Shown here: piece by piece, positions 11,601-23,930 of the stretch
Layout of the letters: each line of letters begins with the position of its first letter
Numbering within the stretch: position 1 is the stretch's first letter
NCBI GenBank assembly: GCA_944548615.1
Contig: OX155961.1
Span: 24,953,192-25,017,191 of the forward strand
Reading direction: 5' to 3'
DNA length: 64,000 bases
DNA from: Micropterix aruncella
Taxonomy: Eukaryota; Arthropoda; Insecta; Lepidoptera; Micropterigidae
Made by a program: the position numbers and the translations under genes
The notes under the pieces: model-generated
Told to the model about the DNA's origin: nothing
Database searches by the model: none
What the model saw: the letters and a program-made list of their open reading frames with translations, nothing else

Positions 11601-12116
11601 TATTGAGATGTCAACCACAACGGGCGAACCCGTTACCGCAGGACGTTTTAACGATTCATCGTTCTATCGACCGTGCAGTGAGCGTGGAAGACTTTGGACA
11701 TAACAAATCCGACGTCTAGCTACGCCACAACCCGTTAGAGACCAACGCCTTACTGCGAGTAGCCAGGTATGTTACCTGGCGGGCGGCACTCGCGCCCTAA
11801 CTACCAATTGTGACCAGATTTCTCCGGTCTCTCGATTGGTTCCGAGTTCGAGGTCGCTTGCGCGGTCCTCTCCCTTACGAAGCGGTGAAACGGAGTATAC
11901 CGAATCTATCGCGGACCAAGGCGTCCTTTGCCCGACTCTGAACCGGGATCGGATGGCCAATGGTCATTTCAAGAGCAGTCGCCGTAAGGTAGACAACTAC
12001 CCCCGCTCTATAGGAAACAATACAGTTCCCAGACTCCCCCGATTGTTAGTCGGAGAGCACAATCGATTGGCTGTGCTCTCCGACTAACAATCGGGGGAGT
12101 CTGGGAACTGTATTGT
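11601..12116 (-). mobile_element. NR1 copy g with inverted 5' end
   Basis: Inserted in family S with CAATGCTGTA at 11591-11600 and CAATTCTGTA at 12117-12126 (one mismatch in ten). Tail TATTGAGATGTCAAC is at the left. At the right, family sequence runs to 12072 and then the last part returns in inverted orientation (12073-12116), directly against the target duplication. In sense orientation this is a 5'-truncated copy with a 5' inversion. Confidence 0.83.
12017..12116. repeat. 44-bp perfect inverted repeat, 12-base loop
   Basis: 12017-12060 and 12073-12116 are exact reverse complements (right arm begins GTGCTCTCCGACTAACAATC), with AATCGATTGGCT between them. It arises from the inverted end of NR1 copy g. 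Confidence 0.9.
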
Positions 12117-13570
12117 CAATTCTGTAGTACGTTTTGACAGGCTTTCTGCACCGGCAACATGCAGGTGACGCTACCAAATACATTCAGCCATCTATAATAA
12201 CAATGATTTTTAATGTTTTTTATAAAGTACTGATTGATTATGAAAACCCAGTAGCTTAACCAATAATTACAATAGTAACATTCTATTATTAGTGCCATTT
12301 ACAGTACTTTTGCCCGCCACATTTTGTATGTAGGTACGTTTCCGTCCCTACTCACATCGCAGTGCCGTACGCGGATCTCTCCAGAGTACGCTGCGTTCGG
12401 CGGATTCAAATATTAGCAGACATTTTGCTAGCGGAAGAAAGAAAACGTTTTATAACAATGCTCTCGAGGGAATTGCAACTTGTCTAACAATCAACATATT
12501 TACTGTTTGACTAATAATGTGTCTTTTAGTTAAGTATCCAACGCATTGATCCCCATACAAAATTATTTTCCAATGTGATTGGAATGTACAAGGTATTACA
12601 TTTCTGCGTTAAAATTTCTTATACGCGCGATGTTTCAAAGACAAATTCAAAGCCAAATTTTCAGTTTTAAGTTAGTACAATGTTGGCGATATTTTTTTAT
12701 CCGCCACATGATTGAAATAGGGTATTAGTTTGCATAATTCTTTAGCATGTTTTGGCAACATTTCTGCACCGGCGAAATAAAGGTGGTGCTGATAGTATTG
12801 GCCGACGAAACAAACAGCAATTTTGTTGGCTATCTATAATAACATTGATAGTGTTTTTTTTATAAAAGACTGATAGTTTATAAAAATCCAATAATTTTAA
12901 ATAATGATAACAATGCTAACATTTGATTATTAGAACCATCTATCGTATTTTGGTATAGGCTGATTATATTACAGAAATAATATCAAAATATAGAATGCTA
13001 TTAGTCTATCTTAACATTAAATGTATAAATATTAAGTATTGAAATCTTCATACCAAATTAAAAATTTATAACTTATATGATTTTTAAAAGTCTTTTTAAA
13101 AGTCCAGGCTTAATTATAGCGCCATTTACAGTCCACTACCATACTGTTATACAACGAACTCCGCCATATTGACTATAAAAGAAGTATTACCAATGTTTGG
13201 AACTATGAGTCTCATCTAGAAGTTGCATTTCATAATAAAATAATGGCTTCCAAGTCACAGTATGGCATTGAGTAATCCTAGGTATATCCCTTATATTCAT
13301 GCAATAAATATAGTTGTAGCGGCTTTATGGGTCGCATTTTCATATAGGCCTCCCCCAAAATTGTTTCCGGGAAAGTGACCATTGGAAGAGATAACGTTAT
13401 TATTGGAATATATTAAAGTAATTAATCTATTAAAGTATTAGCACTAGAAAAAAAACAAACAATTACGTTTCTGTGCACCAAAGTTCATATACCTGCGATG
13501 TTTCAAAGTCAATCATTATCAGTTTAGAATTAAGTACAATTTTATCGTTATTACCTATGCGCACGGTCGT

Positions 13571-14143
13571 TTTTTTTTTCTTTTTTAATACTTTATTTAT
13601 TTATTTGTTTGTACATTTAGCCCCATTGTTATCAATGTAATAAGTAACTCGGAAAAATTAAACACCTAAATACAGCTATAATGCTCAGTGCCCACCTAAC
13701 TAGGACTTAAATGTCCCGTATCTAGGCGGGTCACAGTAAATAATTGAAATAAGTAAAACAAGTTACGTAACAATTAGCCTAATAAAAGTTAAAAAAAAAT
13801 TACTTTTATATTCAATGAATGTACTTAATTAGGATTGAATAATATATCAGAATAAATAAATAACATTATTATACAAATTAAAATACTAAATTTGTAAGAA
13901 TATTACAATGTAGGTAATACAATATGGCAAATACACATATACGTAACTACGATTTTAATAAATAATAAATGCTATATGGTATAAACATATTTATAATTCA
14001 ATAAAATATATAAATACATTTTTAAAAGTTCTGCTTAAAAATATATGAAATAATATAAATTAAAATATGATAATATTAATATATGCATAATAATTTATAT
14101 AAATACACAATATTATTTTTAAATTAATTAAAATATATTTTTG
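13571..14143 (-). mobile_element. retroelement 3' end inserted in family S
   Basis: The sequence starts with a T-rich head (minus-strand poly(A)-like tail with TTTATTTATTTATTTG) and contains the reverse of CCGCCTAGATACGGGACA and CCTAGTTAGGTGGGCAC, a 3' UTR type also found at 20820-21020. It splits the family S phrase CACGGTCG / AATTAGGCAGC, which fits an insertion. No coding remnant is visible. Confidence 0.65.
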
Positions 14144-14965
14144 AATTAGGCAGCAACATTTGTTATTTAGGGTAGGTATTAGGTTGATTAATGCCACTTA
14201 CTTTTACACCAGCGACATGTAGGTGGCGTTGATAGCATTGGCCGGCGAAATCATTAGCAATATATTGGGCCATCTATATTAACAATGAAAACGAATAGTT
14301 TTTATGAAGGATTTATTGATTATGAAAACCCAGTAATTTAATGAATGATAAAATTTATAATATTTAATTATTAGTGCCATTTACAGTATTTTTTACCGTC
14401 ACTTTTTGTACGTATAGGTAAATTTTCGCCCCTACTCACGTTCCAGCGCCGTACGCGGATCTCTTTAGAGTACGATGCGTTCGGCGGATTAAAATGGCAG
14501 CCGCCATTTCGGTAGCGGAAGAAAGAAAGCGCTACACAACAACATTCTTGCGAGAATTGCGGCTTGTTTAACATTCAACATACATAATATATACTATTTG
14601 AATAATAATTTATCTTTTATTTTTTAAATTGAATCCAACGTATTGTTCCCCATACAAACATCTTTTCCAATACGCTTGTAATCTATGAAAGTAAAAACCC
14701 TAACAAATTAAGAAGCTATTACTTTTTTCAAAATCACTTCAAAATCACTTTCAAATCACTTTCAAAATCACTTTTTTCAAAATCAACTCTTTCAAAATCA
14801 ATCATTTTCAGTTCCAAAATTAGTACAATGATAGCCATATATGTATATCTATGCGCATGGTTGAATTAAGCAGCAATATTGATTATATAGGCTATTATAT
14901 TGTTCAATGCTATGGTACGTTTTGGCAGCTTTTCTGTAACGGCAACATACAGGTGGCGCTGAGAG

Positions 14966-15894
14966 CCTTTAGTGATTTTCCATTAAGTTCTCATATATTG
15001 AGCAGTTATAAAATAGTTGAATTAAAAATATAATAAATTTTAAAATAACAGCTATAAAAATAGCTCAAAAAAATCGCCATTTTCGATTATCAAAATGTTT
15101 GTGTTTAATAATGTAAACAGTAAACAAAATAAATATATTTCAATAATAATAATCATGAAAGATTACTTTATTCAAACTCTCAAAATCTCTAATACAATAT
15201 TACATAATTGTACTCATTTATTATGACTTAAAAAATTACACTTGTTAAACTGGGCGTTAGGTTTTTCGGGATTTTTTCATATATCAAATATCAATATCGA
15301 AATATTTGACTTAGAGACATACAATTTATTACACAAATACCTTGGTGGGTCAAAATCATATTGTAAAATTTTAGTTGGAATATCTCATATACACTGTGCA
15401 CTAATAATATATAGCTTCTGCCATATATTTTAATGGAATATTAACGCCTAACCAACCCAAGCCCAGCCGAGAAGCAACGTAGCAAATGCAACGTAACCCA
15501 TTGGTATAGAGCTATTATAATACCACGTTGTACCACAAAAAATACTACAAATACACTACATTTGCGTTCATAATCACGACGCAATCACTATCAGAGGAGG
15601 GGGGGTGTGATTGGCGAGGAGGAGATTAATTTTTCGCGGGGAGGGGGTGGTGGCGGTGTTTGGGGAGTTTTGGAGGGGGGGGGGGTGGAAAGGGCGGGGG
15701 TGTTAGCGCGCGAGAGGGGAAGGCTTGTCTGCTTTCCGAAATAAGTCGGGGTGACACACCCGTTTTTTCTAATGCAGCAATTTGAAAATTACACTGATTA
15801 TTTAATTAAGAAACTATCCTTGACTATTCTTGATAATCTTATTAAATACATACTGAAAGAAAATTTATGCATGGTTTCTTTTTACTAATAAATT
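14966..15894. other. AT-rich spacer with a G-rich tract
   Basis: No gene recognised. From 15594 to 15725 the plus strand is strongly G-rich, with many runs of three to ten Gs (GGAGGGGGGGTGTG, GGGGAGGGGGTGGTGG, GGAGGGGGGGGGG), a candidate G-quadruplex cluster. The segment 15370-15450 (GGAATATCTCATATACAC ... CCATATATTTTAATGGAATA) has a relative at 30640-30710. Confidence 0.55.
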
Positions 15895-16130
15895 ACTACA
15901 CGACTGCCCAACAAAAAAGGAGTGTTATGTGTTCAGGGTTGATTTACGTATGTTTTCTATTTCTTTATTCCACCACAACTTCAAAACGCTTGAACCAATT
16001 TAGAAGTGTGTCATATTGCTGGAATCGTTATATCATCCCCAGTGGCATAAAATACATTAACTCTCACAATATCAAGAAAAAAATTGTCTTAATGTCTAAA
16101 TGTCCAAATGTCAATAAATTAACATAAATA
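15895..16130 (-). repeat. dispersed repeat P, copy 2
   Basis: ACACGACTGCCCAACAAAA with GTTCAGGGTTGATTTACG and AATGTCCAAATGTCAATAAA is the reverse of 23700-23930. Two further copies are present in the window. Non-coding, class unknown. Confidence 0.6.
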
Positions 16131-16429
16131 TATTGTGTTTAGCGTCAAATGAAAGTTCTTTTTCAGAACATTCTGGAAATATACATTAGTATATATTACC
16201 CACATTTTTTCATTAAAAAAACCGTAATAAAAATAATAATATATATACAATGGTTCACTTTATCTAACTGCATTCATGGTTGTTATTCTTTTTAATATAT
16301 TTTCCTGTTACAAATTTTAAATTCATAGTCGCTTATCCCTAACTTTATTGAAATTTAGGCACATTTTGTAAACGAAAAAAGAAATTTATTGGACTTTTTT
16401 CTCTATCGAGACTCTATAACTTCTGTGAA

Positions 16430-16835
16430 AAAGATTTATTTAGAAGAATAATTTAAGTTAAATAAATATATTTTTTTATTTTTATTTATTTAAGAATTAA
16501 TTACTATAAAATATAGATTTGCTTACAAAAATAACAGGAACCGAATGGCAAAACCTTAACCTTTTGCTGATTTGATTCTGTCACCCAACTGGGAGTAGCC
16601 CGTTCTAGGGTGGACAGGACTCTAATATTACAATCAAGTTTGCTTGAGCTTGGTTGCTTACTGATGTACAAGTTTTTGTATAAAGCTAATAATACTAAAT
16701 TGTTCTAAACTGTGGTCTTCAAAAAAAAAATATTATTAATAATAATAAATATCAAATGATAATATAATAAATAAAATGCAATTCCATTATATAATCGGCA
16801 ATAATATTAAATTCGATTAAATAATATAAACAAAA
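16430..16835 (-). mobile_element. short retroposon, second copy of that at 8046-8551
   Basis: Reverse-complement copy with the same 5' and 3' limits (TTTATTTATTTAAGAATTAA at its tail side, TATAATCGGCAATAATATT at its head side). Having two copies with a shared 5' start suggests a discrete short element and not a random truncation. Confidence 0.65.
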
Positions 16836-17062
16836 TAATTATATGTGAGATAAGAAAGAAACAGTCATTAATATTTAATATATGTTAAGTAATAAAGGAT
16901 TTAATATAAAAATATCTAGTCATAAAAAGTACAATTCATTGTCAAAATAATATATAACAACAAAGTCAAATAATTTTTGGTAGTTAGTTCAATGGTAAAA
17001 TATATTTAACATACATGTTTAAAAATATGTTTAAATTTGTGCACCTAAGTTTTATTAAACTA

Positions 17063-17795
17063 CTAGCTGACACGTGCCCACTTCGTTGGGCGGTAAAACT
17101 TTTTAATTGTGATGAAATTATGATTGTGGTTTTGTTAGTACTATGAGTGCTATGATTTATTCCAAAAGAAGGATTTTTACTGCATATGTATATATGTATT
17201 TGCATGCCAATTTGACTATATTACCGTTATTTGTGAGTGTCTTCTTGTGAGTGTCTTAATTGTGAGTGTTTTATCTCTTTAACCATTTATGCAGTAAAAG
17301 TGAAATTATATGCAGTAAAAGGGGAAAGTATTTTGTTTTAAACACTAAGACGATAAATTTACTTATTTTGATAATAATTCATAATTGTTGATATAATATG
17401 ACCAATAAACATGACCTAACGATTAAAATTATTTTTTTATTATAAAATACTACTTTTTGTTACTTAAATATTAAAGTTAGACAGCATATTGTCGCTGACT
17501 TTTTTGTAGGCATCATCAAGCTCCACAACTTTTCTCTAGAACTTAATCATATATCTCTCATTGTTAAGGCAGCGTTCGTTAGAAACGTTTTCGTTCGACC
17601 GTTTTTTCCGACTCACTTTGGAAATCCGACTACCACGAAACAGTCTTTTCGTTTTTCGGAATAGTATATAGCCTATAACACTCACAAATAATGTGGCTTT
17701 CTATTCGCAAAAGAATTTTCAAAATCGGTTCAGTAGATCCAGAGATTACTTCCTACAACGTCACAAACTTTACCTGTTTATAATATTAGTATAGA
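17063..17795 (-). mobile_element. Non-autonomous Helitron H2
   Basis: On the minus strand it begins TCTATACTAATATTATAAA and ends CACGTGTCAGCTAG, between A (17062) and T (17796). It is 733 bp and collinear with H1 at 6896-7604. It contains the A-T-rich interior and the GTGAGTGTCTT direct repeats typical of this family. No replicase frame. Confidence 0.88.
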
Positions 17796-19159
17796 TTATT
17801 TCTAACATTTTATGTATGTATGGTTTTATGATGGACTAAATAACCAGAAAGGTGACACGTTGGGCCAAGTTGATTTCTAATGGAAACACGTACTAGTTGT
17901 AAAATTGCAGTTGCGGTTTGCAAGCGAGAACACTTGTCCCTCGACAACTTGACAAAAATGAAATTGCACTACGTGACGATTTCGCTCTGAAAGAATCTAC
18001 GGTGCAAACATTCTGAAACGCAATATTTCATAAAATCAAAACGTATTTGCTGAAATTCGCAATTTTACTATTAATATTAAAATCAAAACAAAACTAGTTG
18101 ATAATAATGCACACTTTTTATACGTAGTTCAATTAAATTACAACATGTTCAATAAAAGCAACAGCACGTCACAGAGCATAAAAATATAGTCCTTTTAGAA
18201 ATAGAAATAGAGATATATTTATTGTCCAAAATTGTAGTGGTACATTTATGGTGATAATGCGTAAAACTATGTCTCTCGCAATTACCTGTTATTATAACAG
18301 ATTGACAAATTTACTTATCTGCTAATTATAATATCTTATTAAAATATGTAATTATTTCACTGGTTTGCCTATAATATCTAAATGAAAACAATAATAATTC
18401 TTATGTTCATTGAATGGCCTGAAATAAAATTAAAAAGAGAAATATTGAACATGAAAAAATTTAAACAGACCGGATAAGTAGCACTAACAGTAGAAGACAA
18501 TTAATAAAAATAATTCAGCAATAACATAAAAAATAAAGAAAAAAAATCAAAATCAAGGAATAATCAAAAATCCACCTATAAATACGAAATATATATAATT
18601 TAAAATGTGTAATCTTCCTTATTAAATTATTGTAAAAAGAAAATTAAAATGCATGTCTATGTTAACGCGACTACTTCTCTCAAACAATGAAACATTGACA
18701 TTTTGTATCCAATTTTAAGTGACTTCCGCATGCAATTGATTAATAATAAAACTATGAATGTTGTAGCAAATTTCTTAGTCTTCCATACTATGTTGAACAA
18801 CTTTAATACTTTGATTTTTTCTCAATTAAAATGTACAAAATCTGAATTCGTCACTTTTTTGTAACTTTTATTTTCCTTGTAATCTATTATAACGGAAAAC
18901 CTAACATTATGTTGGTGCAATTTTATGCCATATTTATTTTTTTTTCAATTTTTCATTATAATCTTTCAAAAACCCAAAAAACCATTTCAAAAGAATGGTG
19001 AACGCCCAAATAAATGTTTATAGGCTACCGATGGAATCAGTGATTTTTTTCCACGTCTAATGAGCCATCGCAGGCTGAGCATATTTTTCGTTTTTCAGAC
19101 TTTCACTTTTGGCTTTTCATTTTGGTGCGAAAAGTCAAAAATATAGTTTTTACATATAT
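17796..19159. other. AT-rich intergenic DNA, no gene
   Basis: Long A/T-rich stretch with many stops in all frames. No repeat end or domain was recognised. Confidence 0.6.
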
Positions 19160-19985
19160 TTATTTTATTTATTTATTTATTTACGTACATAGGATTAGGT
19201 ATACAGTTCATTCATAGGTCATGTAATCTTATAATAATTATATAAATTATTTAATAATTAATATAGGGAGGTTTAACACATCTTACATGACCTTTACTGC
19301 CAATAGCACATCTAACTAGGCGATAATTTGGCCCGTCTCTAGATGTGCATATTTTTATGCAATTTTAAGAAATGAAGTGTTTTTGTTTAAATAAATTATT
19401 TGGGCCCACCACCTGTATATACACATAAATATACCAATTTTATAAAAAATATAGCTATGTAATAAATATATACATTTAGAGTTGTAATTTAATAAAATTT
19501 AATTAAGAAAAATAGATAAGTGATACTAAATAAATTGTCGTGCGTTGCAAAGAAGTTGATCAGATTTTACATATCCCTTGTTAAGTAGCCATCTATTAAG
19601 GTTTGCTTTAAATATTTTTATGTTAGGATAATTTTTCATGTCTTCACTAAGGGAATTATATAATTTTGGGGCTATGTAGTATATATGTCTCTGGGCAAAT
19701 GTTGTCCTGACTGACGGAATTATATAATTGATACTCGCGGACATTCTTGTGTTCAGATTGTTTTTAGTTCGGGCGTGGTCATCTCTAGATTTGTAGAATG
19801 CAAGAAGCGCTTGCTTAATGAATAACTGTTTAGCTGATAGCACATGGGATTGGGAAAATAACAAGGCAGATGGATGACGCCGGTTTTTCCTGTGAATTAC
19901 TCTCAATAATAATTTCTGCGCTTTTGTCAATCTATCCAGATTATCATTAGTAGTAGCGCCCCATGCCGCGACTCGGTATTAATTA
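19160..19985 (-). pseudogene. non-LTR retrotransposon, RT C-terminus and 3' UTR
   Basis: On the minus strand, an open frame of 134 codons (19526-19930) contains TKAQKLLLRVIHRKNRR, a region of VLSAKQLFIKQALLAF, and HARTKNNLN ... RHIYYIAPKLYNSLSEDM. This is the thumb and post-RT region of Jockey/CR1-type ORF2 proteins (QK-x-x-LR ... TR ... Y-x-x-P-x-x-x-N-x-L-P). The frame extends upstream past a stop to 19985 with YRVAAWGATTNDNLDRL, the conserved YG/AxxxWG block. The 3' UTR follows to an AAATAAATAAAT tail at 19160-19190. The 5' truncation removes all catalytic residues. Confidence 0.78.
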
Positions 19986-20819
19986 TCCATTTAGTCAGCT
20001 TACAGATCGCCGATTTGCTTATAAGAATTTCTTGTTATAGTATCTTCACTTATTGTATTATTACCTATAGAATCTATAATTTACATCTTCACTTAATATA
20101 TTATTATGGTATTCTGTTATTATACTTAAATATAGATTCTTGTTGAGAAATATAGATTCTTGTCAAGCAGAATATGGTTTCAAATTCACAATTATCGATT
20201 TTGTTTATTGTCTCCCATATATATGTACTATATTCTATACAACGTATAGGTATTGTATCCCATAGTCTAAAGTGGTTTTATAGCGCTTAATTAACAGAAC
20301 ACACATGGTTTTACTAGGACAACTAATTTTACTTATTTTATTTTTATTTTAGATATTATTTTATTAAAACTTTATTTTTAATACAAATGTTTGGGTAATT
20401 TGAAGTGGTACAAATAGACTTTCGTAACATCCAAAGCAGCCAAATTTACCGCAGTAAAGAAGAGATTCGAATAAATTTAATACCTTTATTTTTATAAGGC
20501 GCGCATAATATATACCACTTCTATTAGATTAATTATTAGATAGAGCCGCGGAAAAACAAACTGACAGAAATTTAATACCTAGTAGTCGAAGTAAAAAATA
20601 TAATATAAAGGTAATAAAAAAATATATATTATTCATATAGTTAAGTTGAAATTAGTTTAGTAACTGGAAATATGAAGTATAAGTAAACATTTATAATAAA
20701 AGTTTAATACTACTATTTTTTGTATGTTGATATAACTCTTTGTGTGTGTGTGTATTTGCATTATGCAAGAATGAATGTTTTGAACTTTATTCCAATAATA
20801 ATTATATAACCGAACGTCA
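19986..20819. other. AT-rich intergenic DNA, no gene
   Basis: No domain or repeat end recognised. There is a (GT)n run near 20740-20752. Confidence 0.55.
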
Positions 20820-21020
20820 TACCTGTCAGCTCGCAATATGCTAAGTTAAATATCAGCATCCCTAGATACGGGCATTTATGCTCAGTTAGGTATGCGATGA
20901 GCCAACGGCTATGGGTTCAACTTGTTTTTCCTGCACGTTTTATTGTACTGTATACCGAATATCATAGCCATTCATCTGTTATTTAAAATAAATAAAATAA
21001 ATAAATTAATAAATTTATTA
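20820..21020 (+). mobile_element. truncated retroelement 3' end
   Basis: CATCCCTAGATACGGGCATT and GCTCAGTTAGGTATGCG followed by a TAAAATAAATAAATTAATAA tail resemble the 3' UTR of the element at 13571-14143 and, more distantly, 5340-5545. No coding remnant. Confidence 0.55.
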
Positions 21021-21928
21021 GATTTGATTTGATCCGCTCTACAGACAGGTAATCTCAAATAAGGTGACCATTGACCAGTCCTATTTTTAAATGGTATTGA
21101 TTTCTAAAATATGCCCGTACTGATATCTCCAACTTCTAGTAGGTACTTATTACGTGAAATATCGACCCGTCTGCTACACTGTTAGGCATCGTTAATATGA
21201 AAATTAGGGAGATAGATAGTTTCGGCATGTCACCCGTAAAATTAACCCGGCACGGCAAAACCGCACGTAGCAAAGTACGGCACGCGGTGCCGTATTTTAA
21301 TTACAAGGGTCCGCATGTCTGAGACTCCGCCGCCCGCGCCGCAACCAGTCGCCGAGCTGAACCTACTACAATCCTTTAATCTTATCCCCCCCTTCCCATA
21401 TCTCCCCCAAACTACCCACTCGCGGAGATCAAACGCTAGCAGATATTATAATCCCCTTAAAGCTGGCCGTTCGTTACGATATGTTTCAATTTAACGAGTT
21501 TATATTTTATGTGAGCCCTTTTCGCCCACGGAGGTTAATTATTTAGAAACTACTGAAGGGTCGGTCCTTTCTTGCTGCGAAAACATCGGTATCAAAGTGT
21601 AAATAAGGGACCCGGAACTACGCCCAGGCTGCGGTTTGTGAAATTAGCTATTAACTCTTTCACTTGTAATGCTCCAGCCATAATATTGTTATGTTGATGT
21701 TTGAATGTTACTACTCTACATAAGGCACATTCAATTAAGAGCAATGAATTATGAATTTAATGAATGAATTATGGGTTACCAACATAAGCCTTAATAATTC
21801 AGTAGCTATAATAGGTGCAAGTGACATTTGTGCATTTAAAACAAGACAGAAAATATAACGAGCATTGCGATGAAGTTGGTAATGCAGGTAAGTGTATTCA
21901 CCGCTATGCCATTTGCGTAGGAGTTAAT
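21021..21928. other. mixed single-copy-looking DNA
   Basis: No gene recognised. It includes a GC-richer stretch at 21230-21430 with the inverted repeat TACGGCAC GCG GTGCCGTA near 21272-21290 and C-rich runs (CCCCCCTTCCC). This could be a promoter or 5' exon of a host gene, but no supporting open frame was seen. Confidence 0.4.
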
Positions 21929-21941
21929 GTGTCCTGTTGCA

Positions 21942-22614
21942 ACTAGGGTTGTCGACTACAACGGGCGAGCCCGTCACCTCAGGATGTGTTAACGATTAGT
22001 CGTTCTATCTCCCTGGAGTGAGCGTAGAAGACTTGAGGACAAAACAGTCCACCATCTAGCTACGCCACAAGCCCGTAAGAGGCCAACGCCTTAACCGCGA
22101 GATAGCCAGGAGTGTTACCCGGAGGGCCTACACTCACACCCTTACTTCCAATTGTGACTAGATTACTTCAGTCTCTCGATTGGTTACGAGTTCGAGGTCG
22201 CTTGCGCGGTCCTCTCCCTTACGAAGCGGTGAAACGGTGTACACCGAATCTATCGCGGACCACGGCATCCTTTGCCCGACTGTTTACCCAGGATCGAGTA
22301 GCCGATGGTCGTTTCAAGAGCAGTCGCCGTAAGGTCCGCGACCACCCCCGCTCTATAGGAAACAGTACTGCTTCCAGACTCCCCCAACTGTTAGTCAGAG
22401 TGCACAATCGATTGGCTTACGCCGCACGGTGCGCAGACCGTCCAGGAGCGCCAGAAGGTTAATTCCCAGGGGAAACTGACCATAGGGCCAGAGTCCTACC
22501 CAGGCTCGCACTTCATGCGTGGAGGCCGTCGGATAGGTGTTGACCCGTGAGTGTGACCAACCCTGAACAGAATGGGTCTTCGTGGCCAACTCAGCAAGGG
22601 CCAATTAACTCCCT
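21942..22614 (-). mobile_element. NR1 copy h
   Basis: A 673-bp copy with 3' tail variant ACTAGGGTTGTCGACTAC on the left and AAGGGCCAATTAACTCCC on the right. Direct repeats GTGTCCTGTTGCA (21929-21941) and GTGTCCTCTTGCA (22615-22627) flank it with one mismatch in 13. The sense 3' junction is again followed by TG. Open frames of 62-116 codons on both strands are by-products of the low stop density. Confidence 0.83.
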
Positions 22615-22627
22615 GTGTCCTCTTGCA

Positions 22628-23035
22628 GTTAGGGCATTAAGAACCATGTGTTAGGGTCGACCAAACTCACGGGATAACACCCATACGGCAGCCACCACGC
22701 AGAAATGCGAGCCCGGGTAGGACCTTGGCATGTGGGGGCAGTTTCCCCTAGGAATCGCCCTTCAAGCGCTCCTGGACAGTTTGAGCACCGTGCGACGTTA
22801 GCCAATCGATTGTGCATTACGACTGACAGCCGGGGGAGTCTATGTTTCCCATAGGGCGGAGGTAGTTGTTAACCTTACGGTAACTGCTCTTTAAACGAAC
22901 CATCGGTTACCCGATATCGTGTGGACGGCCGGGGAAAGATACCGTGGTCCGCGATACATTCGGTAGACACCGAATCACCGCTACGCAATTAAGAGGACCG
23001 CGCAAGCGACTTCCAACCTGTCGGGAGACCGGGGA
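22628..23035 (+). mobile_element. NR1 copy i (older, 3'-truncated)
   Basis: Diverged copy running from the 5' region (GTTAGGGTCGACCAAAC ... CTCACGGGATAACACCC) through GCCAATCGATTGTGCATTAC and GTCCGCGATACATTCGG to CTGTCGGGAGACC, where copy j begins. Confidence 0.72.
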
Positions 23036-23690
23036 GCTAGGGAGCTAACGGGCCCATGATGAGTTGGCCACGATGACCCATGTGTTCAGGGTCGGTGACA
23101 ATCACGGGTCAACACCCATCCGACGGCCTCCACGCACGGGGTGCGAACCTGGGTAGGACTCTGGCCAGCGAACCAGTTTCCCCTGGAATTCAAACCTCTG
23201 GCGCTTCTGGATGGTCTGCCCACCGTGCGGCGTAAGCCAATCGATTGTGCACTCCGACTAACAGTCGGGGGAGTCTGGAAACTGTATTGTTTCCTATAGA
23301 GCGGGGGTGGTTGCGTACCTTACGGCGACTGCTCTTGAAATGGCCATTGGCCATCCGATCCCGGTTCAGAGCCGGGCAAAGGACGCCTTGGTCCGCGATA
23401 GATTCGGTATACACCGTTTCACCGCTTCGTAAGGGACCGCGCAAGCGACCTCGAACTCGGAACCAATCGAGAGACTGGAGTAATTTGGTCGCAACTGGAA
23501 GTAAGGGCGTGAGTGTATGCCAACTGGGTAACATTCCTGGCTATCTCGCGAATACGGCGTTGGCCTCTTACGGCCATGTGGTGGAGCTTGACGGTGGATT
23601 GTTTTGTCCAAAGTCTTCTGCGCTTACTTCACGGGAGATAGAACGATTATTTCGTTAAAACTTCCTGAGGTGACAGCTCTAGTTTCCATT
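23036..23690 (+). mobile_element. NR1 copy j
   Basis: Starts with a repeated 5' end (GGGGAGCTAGGGAGCTAACGG) and runs collinear with the family to CTTCCTGAGGTGACAGCTCTAG. The terminal hairpin and GTCGAC block are missing from the 3' end. It abuts copy i directly. Confidence 0.78.
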
Positions 23691-23699
23691 TGACAATGA

Positions 23700-23930
23700 A
23701 CACGATATATTTATTTTAATTTTTTGACATTTCGACAATTAATAATTTGTCATTTGGACAGTTTAGGTACTTTATGACACCTGGAATGACAAAACGACGC
23801 CAACGATATCACACACTTCTAAATCAGTTTAAGCGTTTAGTAATTAGAGTGTAATAAAAAACGGAAAACATACATACATGAACTCTGAACCCATTACACT
23901 ACTTTTTGTTGGGCAGTCGTGTATAAATAA
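23700..23930 (+). repeat. dispersed repeat P, copy 3
   Basis: GACACCTGGAATGACAAAAC ... TTCTAAATCAGTTTAAGCG ... GAACTCTGAACCCATTACAC ... GTTGGGCAGTCGTGTA, matching 24340-24500 and the reverse of 15895-16130. Confidence 0.65.

Larger units (their letters stand above)
7605..14965. repeat. interrupted array of a 620-720-bp repeat (family S)
   Basis: The landmark GCACCGGCGACATGCAGGTGG-like block (a few bases vary) followed by TGATAGCATTGGCCGG recurs at about 8915, 10966, 12150, 12770, 14205 and 14930. A second landmark, CCGCCACTTTTTGTACGTAGG with CCGTACGCGGATCTCTCC and GAGTACGCTGCGTTCGGCGG, recurs at about 7900, 11145, 12311 and 14394. All units are in the same orientation, with a spacing of about 620-720 bp once later insertions are removed. 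A further shared block (CCTCCCCTGAAATTGTTTCC) occurs at 7723 and 13348. Units are interrupted by a retroposon at 8046-8551, NR1 copies at 8956-10965 and 11601-12116, and a retroelement at 13571-14143. No conserved open frame is present. It is a degenerate satellite or a tandemly amplified element. Confidence 0.8.
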
